Source: Antedon mediterranea (lineage: Eukaryota > Echinodermata > Crinoidea > Comatulida > Antedonidae). From it: a stretch of 64,000 bases of DNA. Position numbers and translations under genes: made by a program. Below, piece by piece: positions 1 through 11,900 of the stretch. Location of the stretch: assembly GCF_964355755.1 (NCBI RefSeq), contig NC_092674.1, positions 19,177,001-19,241,000 of the forward strand, written 5' to 3'. A model generated the notes under the pieces. It was not told where the DNA came from. It saw only the letters and a list, made by a program, of their open reading frames with translations, and ran no database searches. Position 1 is the stretch's first letter. The number at the start of each line of letters is the position of its first letter.

Positions 1-149
1 CACAGGCGATGACCTGAATTTAAATGTTTTATTGAATAAAGAAAAGTCACACATTTACTTTAACAAAAACTTAGATAAAAAAATAGAATTATTTTACATG
101 AACAATTTTAATCCAAAGCAAAACAAACATTTGATTGCATATAACCGTT

Positions 150-225
150 TATTTTGTCTTTTTAGTTCACTATGTCGGTCGGTCAGTCTGTCGGTCTGTC
201 TGTCGGTCCGGTATCACTATGCGTT
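150..225 (+). repeat. GTCGGTCT-type microsatellite after a conserved leader
   Basis: A short stretch reading TTTTTAGTTCACTATG is followed by tandem GTCGGTC/TGTCGGTC units and ends in CCGGTATCA. The same leader, repeat and trailer recur near 890-990. A short inverted copy lies near 5,268-5,290. The open frame across it (repeated SVCLSV residues) is a by-product of the repeat and not a gene. Confidence 0.75.
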
Positions 226-242
226 TTATCGCTTTCTGACCT

Positions 243-905
243 TATCTTGATATCAGTTTAATCTAGCTAAGTCAATTTTTCACAGTATATTCCTTATGGC
301 CAGGAATCGATGTGGTTATGTTTTCACGGTGCGCAATAAAAAATTACGTGGTCTACGCACGATTTAACAAAATCACGTTTGTAATCATATCTTCATAACC
401 ATGAATCACAATTAAATAAAATTTGGTACTCATAAATTTCAGGGCATAAATCATCATATGGCAATACAATTACGTGCGTAGCGCATGTAACGCATGCGTA
501 CGCGCGCTTAGAATTTTCAAAATTTATTTTCGATGAAATAAGAGTACGTTTCAGGCAATTTTAAGCGTTTACAACATTGCCATGAGTCACAAAGCCACAA
601 AGTTACGCGCGCACGCGCATTTAAAATTTTAAAATGCGCAAAATTCATTTTTAATCAACTTTCTACGCGTTTCTTGTCATTTTGAGCATGTCAAAAAATT
701 TTTACGCGCGTGGTGCGCACGTAGCTTTAAATACCTACTTTTTTCGCGTGATTTATGTTTTTGCAGCCTTTTCTAATAATTTTACCATCTTTTAAACAAT
801 TTCGACTTAAAATTACGTCATACGTGCACGTCGAATTGGATAATTTGCGCACGTTTTTGATGAAAAAGTTAAAAAATTCGTCAAAATTATGCCTTTTTAG
901 TCGCG
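243..905 (+). mobile_element. Helitron-like copy A (incomplete)
   Basis: From TCTTGATATCAGTTT at about 246 the sequence matches the copy at 41,518 and the inverted copy ending near 35,115. The part near 780-890 (AATTTCGACTTAAAAT, then ACGTCGAATTGGA) matches 54,190-54,300. It carries no 5' TCAGG terminus and no clear CTAG 3' terminus. It runs into a small hairpin (TAGTCGCG, loop, CGCGACTA) at about 898-917 and then the microsatellite. No coding capacity is seen. Classification rests on similarity to the better-bounded copies at 34, 41, 53 and 62 kb. Confidence 0.6.
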
Positions 906-990
906 TGGACGCGACTATAGTTCACTATGTCGGTCGGTCTGTCTGTCGGTCTGTCTGTCGGTCTGTCTGTCGGTCCGGTATCATTATGCA
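890..990 (+). repeat. Second GTCGGTCT microsatellite with hairpin leader
   Basis: Same leader and trailer as the array at 150-225, but with about 20 extra bases that form a hairpin (TAGTCGCG / CGCGACTA) inside the leader. The GTCGGTCTGTCT units are then repeated about three times. Confidence 0.75.
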
Positions 991-2686
991 TTGTAGCACG
1001 CGACTTAATGGCTGGTGGCCTTGTTAAGTGAAAAATGGCTTTTGGGGACAATACATCTTTAAACAATCAGGCCTATCGTTTTTAAATACTATTCACAATG
1101 TAAAGTGTTCTGCAATCCTCAAGAATTTCTGTGTGAACATCTTTTACATGAAAAAGAAATGCAACTTCCTTCTCACGCTTTATAAAATTATAAAGTTCTT
1201 ATTGCAATATTTCCTGGACGGAAAATAAAGACGCATTCAGCAATTTAAGCCCCTAGACAAGTAATGAAACCACCAGTATCAATCACATTCAAGTTCTGAA
1301 TATCACGGCCAATATTGATCACATTTTAAAACTTTAAAACGCGTAATTCGTAAGTAATTTGTTCAGGGACATCTTTGAGATTTCATACAAAAATATTATT
1401 AAAAAATATTAACACCCTTAATATATATGAAATTAACAAAGTTCAAACTGCTCTCTGGACCGGAGCTAAATCTTTACTCCTGACCCAAACTCTATACTCA
1501 GACTCGGTTTACGCGTTTTCCATCGATAACCTTTGCAAAATCGATTGCATGTCGTTCATTACTTCATTAAAGTAATCCTTTTTTACATAATATAAAATGT
1601 CATAGAAACAGTCTCTGGTACAGATGTATAATGGTAATTTTTTCTTTCAAATACGTTTTAAATGTATCTTTTATTTATTCATCATTAATCGATTTATAAT
1701 TATAATGTTTCCTAATTGGAATCTTAATTTTATGCTTAAATTAATTTGTCTCATGTTGCCACTTTCTTTTTTTCTATGTTCCATTTAAATATTATATGAT
1801 TCTGATACTAATATGAATTGATATAGATTTAGTTCACTTGGTTTTATATACTAATTCACAGTATGTTCCTTGTAGCATGACTTATACTTAGTGTAATTAT
1901 AATATTGGACACATTTGTACCTTTATATCATTTCTTGACTTTTGAATATATTTACCGTATGTTATTTTGTTTAGGCCTTTGTGTGGAAAAACAATACGAA
2001 CAAACAATCATTGAATAAAGAATATTTAATGTCAATTTTGATTATGGCTGGCAGGTAAATGAAGTATTTGCATTAGGCCTAAAGAAACCATTTTTACTTC
2101 TAAATAATTTTAATCGTTCAGCTTATTTTTGTATTAATTAAGACATCGGTAAAAATATTTCTAATAAGGTGTTCACCATGCTAGACCTACCAATGCAATT
2201 GTTCTAACCTTTCCGGGAAAAGAAACCGTGTTTTGATTTTTCTGCAATTAAATAATACAAAATATCACGATGATTTAAAAAAAATAGCTTATAGCCTTGG
2301 CCTATTTGCATTCAACTCATTAATATGCTCGAATATTGATAATTACACCATGCAGGAGATATATACAGATGTATATATTTTCTCCATGATTACACAAGCT
2401 CTAATGATTTTATTCTCTGTCAAATTTTAAAAGCATGCTTCATTTTACATAATACTATCTATGTAATTCAAATACTGTATATATATATTTTTGTAATCAT
2501 ACAGTATTCTATAACCTATTGACCAGTGTTAACTATAATGGTTAAAAGTAAGGCCTCGAAACGAGTGAATTATCAGTTACCGGTATTAGTTTACAAATTA
2601 ACAGCCTGCTGGGTATTCTTGAGACTGTTTGCTACTACAGTATTATTAGGTATACAATTAAAGGGTTAATTTTGAAAATATCTTAC
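991..2686. other. No recognisable gene
   Basis: AT-rich DNA with only short chance open frames and no exon with a recognisable protein. A possible minus-strand polyadenylation hexamer (AATAAA, plus-strand TTTATT at 2,409-2,414) would suit the EGF gene to its right. Further 3' exons of that gene cannot be excluded here. Confidence 0.5.
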
Positions 2687-3955
2687 TTGCATTTTCGCAG
2701 TTGTCACCCTCATAATTCTTGGAACATTCACAATAGTAAGCTATCTTTTTACCACTACTGATGTCTTCCTTGCACACTCCTCCATTTTGGCATACTAGTA
2801 CATCACCACAATTCGCAATTGTATCTACACCAACAACAAAAAAACAACAACAAAACTTTAGCACAATAAATTTTAGATAAAACTGAGCTAATAAATAGAA
2901 ATAATTTAAGAACATGTTTGCAAATAATTTAACTAAGCAATCACGTCGGATTGCAAAATTTGCCAGGGTTGACTGGCTTAGAGTGTGACAAACCTCACCT
3001 TGTTCGATGTTGCCGACGTCCACCGCATCCATATCAAGCAGAGGTTCATCAATGTCCTCTGAATTCCCAGAAAGAAGAAACAGAATTGTTAGCTTTGGCC
3101 TTAAGTGAGCAGTAAAGGAGTAAATCGTATTCAGAATTACCCTTATTAAACAAAAATGTATTATGGAAGTGAGACTTTATTTTTTTTTAATGGAGGTTTA
3201 TTTCTCTTTCGTCATAGAATACATTCAACAGAGCTTATCTCACTTGTTCCCTGCCTGACTGCACGCCGTCCGAGACCCGATTCGAGTGAAACAATACTGT
3301 TCACTCAAAATTCGTCTTGGTACAGATGGTTTCATAGGCTCTCACCATTAAACCACATTATTACTAAATTACTTAATTATGGCTTCTTAAATTAATATGT
3401 TTGATCTGGAAGATGTCAATGGCAAGCCATTCATCGTCAACTGATATCACTGGAAACATGGCAAAACGTGTGTGCCTAGTTCGGCCAAATCTGCAAACTC
3501 TAAGTTTGCTAGTGTTGACTAGGCTTGGAGTTCAAAACCTCACCTTGTATTTCGATTACGGGTTTGACCCCAGGTTTGACCTCCACCACACCAACATCAG
3601 GTTTGTGCTCAGTAGGAGATTCATCAATGTCTCCTGAATTAAGAAAGAAAAATGATTAACTTTAGCCTAATGATGATGAAATACACGTTACATCGCTTAC
3701 ATAACTTTGTTTAGTTGGTTTGATTCCTGACAAAAAAGGGCATGATTATTATAATATAATAATATTGAAATTTGAGCGAAATCATTTTACTGAAAATGTG
3801 ACCCTTCCCAATCGAATAAACACACGTGTTAACTTCACTATTAAACCTACTACTAAATTAAAAAACACAATTTTACCTTTATCACCTTCATTGCCTACTG
3901 CATACGCTACAAAAGATATTATTACTACAGCAACGAATATCGACGATCGACCCAT
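2687..3955 (-). CDS. Small secreted EGF-domain protein, four exons recognised
   Basis: Four minus-strand exons join in one frame, all with phase-1 introns: 3,877-3,955, 3,544-3,633, 2,999-3,058 and 2,687-2,824. Exon 1 starts at the ATG at 3,955 and encodes a signal peptide: MGRSS, a hydrophobic FVAVVIISFVAYAV core, then NEGDK. Exons 2 and 3 encode related acidic linkers starting GDIDE and EDIDE. Exon 4 encodes one EGF-like module with six cysteines in the usual spacing (CQNGGVC, then YYCEC, then NYEGDNC). The product should be secreted or an extracellular N-terminal part. The 3' end is uncertain. After NA the exon ends at a good donor, but reading through gives KIFSKLTL and a stop. More EGF exons could lie to the left. 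I do not recognise an orthologue. The exon structure is well supported; the function is unknown. Confidence 0.7.
2960..3640 (-). repeat. Tandem duplication of an exon and its intron edge
   Basis: The block at about 2,960-3,070 and the block at about 3,500-3,645 match across the acidic exon, its acceptor (TTCAG) and the intron just after its donor (shared CAAACCTCACCTTG / AAAACCTCACCTTG and the GTTGACT..GGCTT stretch). This explains why exons 2 and 3 of the EGF gene both begin with a DIDE motif. Confidence 0.7.
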
Positions 3956-4782
3956 ATTGATAAATGATAGTAATGACAAGTTGTTCGTTTTACTTATAAC
4001 ATTGATTATTGAAATGTCAATGAATTAATATACAACACATACAATACAATTGATATGTCAATATTTACACAACAAATGGTGTTCACTTAATGCAATGCGC
4101 ATTACATACATTAAAACAATGTTGATTTAAATGCTGTCACGTATAATATGTTGATGAAGTACAGATGTTTTTTATAAACAACTTTTGCGTTATATTCTCG
4201 TAATGATAAGTACTTATTGGTGAGGTATACCACTCATTTAAACGTCATCAACATTTACTATTCTTTCTTTGTTTTCCCGTTCCATGTAGATTTTTCTCAA
4301 CACATACGAGAATTTGCAGTACATAGCGTCGAAAGGAGTTTATTGTTTGGAATCAATTTATTTAATGTTTATATAGGCATATCTCTGTATATTTTATTCA
4401 ACATAAATTATGATACAAACGCAACAAAATTATTTGATATATACAAATATTATGACTATTGCAGCCTAAAGAGCTGAATTGCAATAATAATAATTATGTA
4501 CATTATACAGTTACAAAAAAAATACGAATACACAATATACAAAAAATCGCAGCCCCAAAAAATTTGTAAAACATTGCAATAAAAAACTAGATTAGGAAAA
4601 AAATATCAATTATTGAATTAAATTTTAAAAATAATGAAAGTTTACATTTTTATGTAACATGATGGGGGACCAATCCGTGTTGTATTGAACTTCATCCGTA
4701 TTTTGCTGTTTCACACTATTTTAACAGTGAACTATAAACATCTGAAGTGAAGAGATCGTTTACATCATAATATGACAGGGAT
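3956..4782. other. No recognisable gene
   Basis: Presumed upstream region of the EGF-domain gene. It is AT-rich, with only short chance open frames and no recognised repeat. Confidence 0.4.
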
Positions 4783-5139
4783 ATTGAGCTTATACAAATC
4801 AATAGTTCGACCAACTTTGGAATATGGTAACAGTTTGATGTCCAATGCATGAAAAAGATGGTGATAAACACTGGAGAAAGTGCAACAGAGAGCTACCAGG
4901 CTTTTACCAGGATTGAATAATCTTAGTTACCATGAGAGGTTAATTCACCTTAAACTTCCAACGTTGGCATATAGAAGGAAACGAGCTGACGTAATTCAAA
5001 TATTTAAAATGTTCAAAGGATTTGAAAATCTTAGTGGAAGTGATTTCTTTGAGCTATACTATGATTCTCAAACTAGAGGTCATAGCCTGAAAAGAAAGAA
5101 AAGTGAAGTCAAGATTGCGACAATTTTCCTTTTCTATTA
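4783..5139 (+). pseudogene. LINE reverse transcriptase C-terminal fragment
   Basis: The first part reads SLYKSIVRPTLEYGN in one frame. After a frameshift a second frame reads QQRATRLLPGLNNLSYHERL, then LPTLAYRRKRADVIQIFK. This pair is typical of the end of the RT domain and thumb of non-LTR retrotransposons of the CR1/Jockey/RTE type. The fragment is short, frameshifted and has no start or tail, so it is a dead remnant. It lies between the EGF gene and the 82-bp repeat and has no visible relation to either. Confidence 0.8.
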
Positions 5140-5267
5140 GAGCAATTAATGATTGGCTTACGTAAGTTCTCTACAACCTCATGCAAATCAGGGTAATTGT
5201 CTGGAAGAGTTTCGTTTATCTAACAAGGCCATATACATGGCTGCAGTCGCGTGCTCAAAGTTAGTGT

Positions 5268-5290
5268 TTACCGACCGACCGACATAGTGA
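5268..5290 (-). repeat. Short inverted copy of the GTCGGTC leader
   Basis: On the minus strand this reads AGTTCACTATGTCGGTCGGTC, the same leader as at 165 and 921. Confidence 0.6.
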
Positions 5291-5390
5291 ACTGTGCATC
5301 TGAGTTCACTAGTTTGGGGCATTTTAACCCACAGTATTATGTGTGCATGTGGTGAACCACGCGTCTGAACTCTATTCTTGAAACAGTCAC

Positions 5391-5668
5391 ACAACTGGTT
5401 TTGCAGAGGATATCACGGAATAGTAAATCTAACCTATATTGCAATTGTCTTTCAGCTGTAACATGATAGTCACCAACTGGTTTTGCAGAGGACATCACGG
5501 AACAGTAAATCTAACCTATATTGCAATTGTCTTTCAGCTGTAACATGATAGTCACCAACTGGTTTTGCAGAGAGCATCACGGAACAGTAAATCTAACCTA
5601 TATTGAAATTGTCTTGCAGCTGTAACATGATACAGTCACAAGGTGGTTTTGGAGAGGACATCACGGAA
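5391..5668 (+). repeat. 82-bp tandem repeat, about 3.3 copies
   Basis: Units start with AACTGGTTTTGCAGAGGA near 5,393, 5,475 and 5,557, and a partial diverged one starts near 5,640. Each contains ATCACGGAA.AGTAAATCTAACC and CAGCTGTAACATGATA. No open frame runs through it. Confidence 0.85.
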
Positions 5669-6595
5669 TAGTATCTGCCGTCGCAGTCAGGCAGACGTTG
5701 ATTAAAATATCTTCGTGTATGTATGTGTTTCTTTTACAGAAGTCAGAGCATTATAACCATATAGGATAATTTTGTCTGGATTTGCCAATTCTTGGTATCT
5801 CAATTCAATTCCATTTATTATATAATTTGTATATTAACCTAAATAGAATATTGTGTTGCACTAAGACTACAACACAATAGGAATACAAAAAAAAAAGTAA
5901 AAAAAAACACGACACATCATTCTTACTCAAGTAGCTAGGTCAACTTTCGTATGCACTTTGAGGTCCAGAGAATTTGACTTCAGAAAGGTATACATTTATA
6001 TTCAGTCTATAATGAGACATTTTAGTCAAAAAAATGACCGGAAATGCCATTTATGACCTTTGACCCACAACCCAGGGCATGTATGTATCTCCGTAACTAC
6101 TGGTCGTAGACACTTGAATTTGGTTTTAAATTGTTCGAAATATATATTTTGTTATTTGTTACACATTTTTATAAATGTAACAAAAGGTCAGGGTCAATGG
6201 TTATATGAACAAATAAAAAAGGTACTTGTATCTCGGTAACTACTGGTCGCAGCAATGTTGGTCTCAAAATGTTCAGAACGCCTGTATTTATATTCCGGCT
6301 AATGGGGTATTTTAGTCAAAAATGATCAGAAATGCAATATCTGACCTTTGACCAACATACCAGGGCATCTTCATATCTCTGTAAGTACTGGTCGTAGAAA
6401 CTTAAATTTGGTATCAAATTGTTCGAAATATACATATTTACATTCATTGTAATAGAAAATGTGGTTAAAAGATGAACAGAAATACTATTACTAATGTTTC
6501 AAACAAAAAACATATCTCTACACAACTTATCCTTAGATAGTAATGTTATGCAATAACTGATACTTTAAATTTGTTTCAATTTCAAGTACTAGTTA

Positions 6596-7885
6596 TTGCT
6601 GTCTTCGAGGACGATCAAACATTTTTATAGAAACGTCAAGCTCAACAGTTCTTTTCAGAATGCTAGAAGTAACTTGCCATATGTATCCGATTAAATGCCC
6701 CGGGCATTTATTGTTCCAAGGGGATTTTAGGGGGAGGGGAGGCATCTTTATTTGGGGTATAATATCGTAACATGTATAATCAAATAAATACCACCTAGAT
6801 GTAAAAAAACACAGCACAATTAATATCAAAAAGTGATAAAATTGTGTCAAAATGCTTGGTAAATTGTAGATTATGGTAGTTAATGAAATGTGTTGTGATA
6901 CAATTATTGTCTAAATGCATGTGGCGGGACGTTTATTCCACATGATGTTCTATTGGAGGGAATGGTGGTGTTTATTTTAGGGAGGCTTTTATTCAAAGCG
7001 GGTGTTTATTCGAATAAATACTCTAATTTTAATAATTATAATCCGTTTCTCAACTGATAAAAGGTACTTTACATGATTCGTTTTTCTCTTTATGCTTTTT
7101 AACGAAATGTTTGTCTTTTAGAATAAAAGTGACACTGTCATAGATTCCATTAAATGGATCTTCTCCTCCAGGTGCCATTATCATTATATAAAACAATGAC
7201 ACATCATTATCCTGACACGATAGCACTCATAATGGATCTTCATTCTATCATCTGTTTGTTTGTGACTACAATTTGACAACAATATTTTGCATATTTTTCA
7301 ATGCCAATACATAGTTTCATTACTATTGTACAATATGTCCAGCTTTCCTGAAAACACCCTTGTGTACTGTAGTACAGTGTTGTAGTATGATTTTATCTGA
7401 TGCTCTTATTGTCAATGCATTCAGTACCTAAAACATGTCAAAGTTTCTAGTGGTATTGATAATAAATCTCAAGAAATATATATTGTTTTATTATCTACAG
7501 TGGGAACAGACGTGTATATGTATAAAGTTTTGTCGGTGACATTCAAAAATATTATGCAACAGTGTTACGGAATAATGACAATGAATTGGTCTATTATAGT
7601 TGTCTCTGATACCTTTTATTACATGATTGTACTTGCACCCAGATAGAATGAGGTTTATTCCAGTTATTATTCTTATTATATTAATTAATTTTTTTTATAT
7701 CTGGGGTGTATTTATTTGATTATACATGTTACCATTATTACACCCAAACAAAATAAACGCCTTCACTGAATAAATAAATACCCGGGCTTTTTATTCGGGT
7801 AACTACGGTAAGTTACTTCTAGCATTCTTAATTGTTGAGCTCGACGTTTCTACCAAAATGTTTGAACGTTCTCGGGGGTCAACAA
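6596..7885. mobile_element. TA-flanked MITE with about 200-bp TIRs
   Basis: The left end (TTGCTGTCTTCGAGGACG, then CAAACATTTTTATAGAAACG) matches the reverse complement of the right end (TTGTTGACCCCCGAGAACG, then CAAACATTTTGGTAGAAACG). The inverted match continues inward through AGAATGCTAGAAGTAACTT and AACATGTATAATCAAATAAA. TA flanks both ends (6,594-6,595 and 7,886-7,887), as in Tc1/mariner-type insertions. Nothing coding is seen inside. It interrupts the foldback element. Confidence 0.7.
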
Positions 7886-7970
7886 TACTTTCTAGCATTA
7901 TTATAAGCAAAAGTACAATTATTACAAACAGTAAAGGATTTGTTTTAATTCCTATAATGAAACCATTAAA

Positions 7971-7981
7971 GCATCAGTTAT
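7971..7981 (+). repeat. LINE target-site duplication, left copy
   Basis: GCATCAGTTAT here is repeated right after the LINE poly(A) tail at 18,902-18,912. The match can be extended by the ambiguous A bases before it. It fixes the 5' end of the LINE at 7,982. Confidence 0.85.
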
Positions 7982-8815
7982 GTAGCGGACTCCGAGATAG
8001 CAAACCGGTTAAAGGCATTGGGTTGCAAACCAGTAAGTGATATAATGAGGCAAAAAATCAGAGTCAACGGACAACTGACAAGTTGGCTTAATGGTGATAG
8101 GGCTGTCTTTGTTGAAAAAATGTCATCCCCCATACCTAGGCAAATCGTTCTAAATGGTTTCAAAGCTCGTGTGTTTCACGAAGGACAAGAGATCAAATGT
8201 AACAAATGCTTGAAAAATGGACACGAAGCTTATCAATGTAAGGCTAATAGAGTATGCTTAAAATGTCACCAAGAAGGTCATACTATGAGCACTTGCAACA
8301 ATGAAATAGGCCAACAGCAAATATCAGCCAACTCAATGGGATCAACAGGGGCATATATTAACCGTATGTGGGAATCATTTGTGCACACTCCAATACCAAA
8401 ACAAATAACAGATAAAGACTTAAAGATAACAGATAAAGATAAATCACATGATAATGCAAACCCAAATTCAGACACAGAAGTAGATATTGATGAAGTGTTC
8501 AGCTCACAAGATACTGCAGATGACAGCAGCGGAAGTGAATCTGATGAAGAACAAGAACATGTAAAAGATAAAGATATAATAATTTTGGACAGTGAGGAAA
8601 AGACCATTAGTGAAGCAAATGAAAGCAAAGAACAGAAGAAGGTAACATATTTTTTTGTTTCTTCCACTCAAAACTCAAAAAGTAACAATGAAAGGAAAGG
8701 GGCTACCACTGATGAAAGTAGAACTGAAAAAGATTTAAAGGAAACATCACCAGAAAATCCACCACAGAAAACCAAAAAAAAAATCAACCTAAGGAAAAGG
8801 GTTACAAGAAAGTAA
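7982..8815 (+). pseudogene. LINE ORF1 (gag-like, CCHC zinc knuckles), 5'-truncated
   Basis: The frame is open from the insertion point at 7,982 (VADSEIANRLKALGCKPV) to the stop at 8,813-8,815. It therefore lacks its own start codon and the N-terminal part. Two zinc knuckles follow each other: CNKCLKNGHEAYQC and CLKCHQEGHTMSTC, both C-x2-C-x4-H-x4-C. Such knuckles bind nucleic acid in LINE ORF1 and gag proteins. The C-terminal part is acidic and low in complexity (many D, E, S, K) and ends in a basic KTKKKINLRKRVTRK tail. A 5' truncation of this kind is the usual outcome of incomplete target-primed reverse transcription. The truncated copy could not make a normal ORF1 protein. Confidence 0.85.
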
Positions 8816-8940
8816 GTTGCAGAACTACTGTATCATACTGTGCAATATGACTTCAAATGTTTATTATTACAATTTAGTTTTTTTATTTAAGATAAATTAT
8901 AAAGTTTATAAAATGTTTTTATATTTAATAATCATATGAA

Positions 8941-11900
8941 AAACAAAAACAAATTAGTATTTTTAAATGGGTCAAAGACAACAAAGCAGATATCATCTTC
9001 ATTCAAGAATCACATTTGACAAATGATAAAACCCAGTCACTGAATGATATATGGCAAGGTGATTCCTACCACTGCTTTGGCTCATCACACAGTAGAGGAA
9101 CATCCACATTTATTGCTAGTAAAATTCAACACAGGGTAACAAAACAATACAAAGATATTAATGGTAGATTTTTACTTCTAAGAGTTGAAATAGATGACAA
9201 CTATTTCATTCTTGTTAATTCATATGCCCCAAATTATGTAAAAGATCGATGTTCTTACTTCAGGACTTTACATAAAACAATTATTGACTTCAAAGAAAGC
9301 AAAAATGATAAAATAATTATAGGTGGTGACATGAATTGTGCTCTAGACAGAAAATTTGACCAAAAAGGTAGTGTCGATAGAGTAGATAATTCTGTTTTTA
9401 CAATAACACATTTTATGAAAAATCTGAATCTTAATGACATCTGGAGAAAAAATAACCCGGATACATGTCAATTCACATGGCGAAGGAAATCCACCCAAAC
9501 GTACAGAAGGTTGGACTATTTTTTTATATCTAACGACTTATGTGAATATGTTAACACATGTGATATCAGGCCGTCAATCATGTCTGATCACCAAGCCATA
9601 TCCTTAAAAATAAGTTTAACTAATGAAGAAAGAGGCCCAGGATTATGGAAAATGGACAATTCTCACTTAGATAATGAAGATTATATAAACAACATCAAAA
9701 ACATAATAGAAAGAGCTAGATTAGAAGAACTTAACCCAAAGGATAAATGGGAAATGATTAAAGTAAAAATAAAGGAATTCTCCATAAAATATGGGAAAAT
9801 GAAAAATAAAAATAAATGCAAAAGAAAAGAAATACTTCAACAGGAAATTGCTATCATTAATGATTTAATTATGAAAAAGGATAATACTGATAATAATATC
9901 CAGTATGAAACAGAATTAGATCAAAAAAAGAATGAACTTGAGCAAATTTACCTATTGGAAGCTAAAGGTGCTCAAATTAGGTCAAGAGTAAAGTGGATAG
10001 AAGATGGCGAACGAAACACTAAATACTTTCTTGGTTTAGAGAAAAATAATAGTAATAAAAAACATATTAAAAAATTAAAAAAACAGGACGGATCCATTAT
10101 ATCAAATTCCACAGAGATATTGAAGGAAGAGGTTAATTTCTTCAAAAAAATATATGCAAAACATGATGTTCCTTACAAATCAATTGATAAGTACCTATCT
10201 CATGTTAATTTAACTAAACTCACAGAGGCAGAACAAGAGATGTGTGAGGGTCATCTCTCTCTCTTCGAATGTGAGCAAGCAATAAAGAAAATGAAAAAAA
10301 ATAAAGCTCCAGGCAGTGACGGTTTAACAGTTGAGTTTTATCAACTCTTCTGGTACCTTATCTGTGACCTTGTTTGTGATGCACTAAATTATGGTTTTGC
10401 CACACAAGAAATGTCTGTGTCACAAAGAAGGGGAATAATCAACCTTATTTACAAAAAAGGTGATCACAAAGATTTAAATAACTGGCGCCCTATCACTTTA
10501 CTCAATATTGACTACAAAATAGCTTCTTTTGTTCTTACAACAAGATTACATCGAGTTGCAAAGTATATAATAAACAATGACCAAAAAGGGTATGTAAAAG
10601 GTCGCTTTGGTGGTGACAATATAAGACTAATAGAGGACATAATTACTTACATGGAAAATGAACAGCTTGAAGGTATACTTATAAGTTTAGATTTCCAAAA
10701 AGCATTTGACAGTGTCAATAGATCATTTTTAATAGAAGCCTTAAATAAATTCAATTTTGGTATTTCATTTGTGAACTGGGTAAAAGCACTGTATAACAAT
10801 ACAAATTGTATATTCACAAATAATGGTTGGCAATCAGAAAGTTTTGCAATGCACCAAGGTATTAGACAAGGATGTCCCTTGTCTGCTCTATTGTTTATTT
10901 TAGTAGCTGAAGTCCTAGCTACAAAAATAAGAGCATGTGATATGGTCAAAGGCCTGATTGTTCCTGCAGGCAATGGTATATTTAAAGATATTAAGATTGC
11001 ACACCTAGCAGATGACACTGTGCTTTTTCTAAAGGATATAAATAGTATAGATAACAGCATAAGTATTATTGAAAAGTTTGGAGAGGTTTCTGGATTAAAA
11101 TTAAATAAGAATAACACAAATGCTTTTTGGCTTGGCAGTTTAAGAGACTGCAAGGACACACATGGTAACATTTCTTGGACATCCACACCAATTCGGATAT
11201 TAGGTATCTATGTTGGACATGATAAGGAATATTGTTATCAAAAGAACTGGAAAGAAAAAATAGACGCATTAGAAAATACCCTAAAAACATGGGAGAAAAG
11301 ACACCTCACTTTTTTTGGAAGAATTACTATTGTAAAAACATTAGCGCTCTCAAAAATTATATACAATTCCTGCATTTTGCTAGTACCAGAAAAAGTAATA
11401 AAAGAGGTGGATAAATTAATTTTTAAATTCATTTGGGAAACTAAGAAAGAGAAAATAAAAAGAAAAACCATGTGTGCCAATTACAGTCAAGGTGGTCTAA
11501 AAATGGTAGAATTCAGATCTCAGGTAATATCTTTCCAAGTTAAATGGTACAGGAGACTGTATGAAAACGATGATGCCAAATGGAAATATTTACCTACATT
11601 TTATATAGAAAAGATAGGCCCAAAATCATTAACCTCAAATTTATCAAAAGTTCCGTGTAATATATCCGTACCACCATTTTACCTCTCAGTTATTAAGTCT
11701 ATAGCAGTAGCTAATGCTTGTAATAATAGATTAAATAAGGAACCAATAAGCTATGATGACATTATTAATCAATCATTATGGGGTAATGAGTTTATATGTA
11801 TTAAAAAGAAGCCGTTATATAACTGTAACTGGATTAGTTCAGGGTTTTTAAAAATATATGATGTAATAAATAATAATGTGTTTAAGCCTGCGATAGAGAT

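Noticed and set aside
1375-1575. 66-aa frame on the plus strand
   Set aside because: No recognisable motif, no splice context, composition like the surrounding spacer.
8278-8667. Minus-strand 129-aa frame
   Set aside because: Antisense of the acidic part of LINE ORF1.
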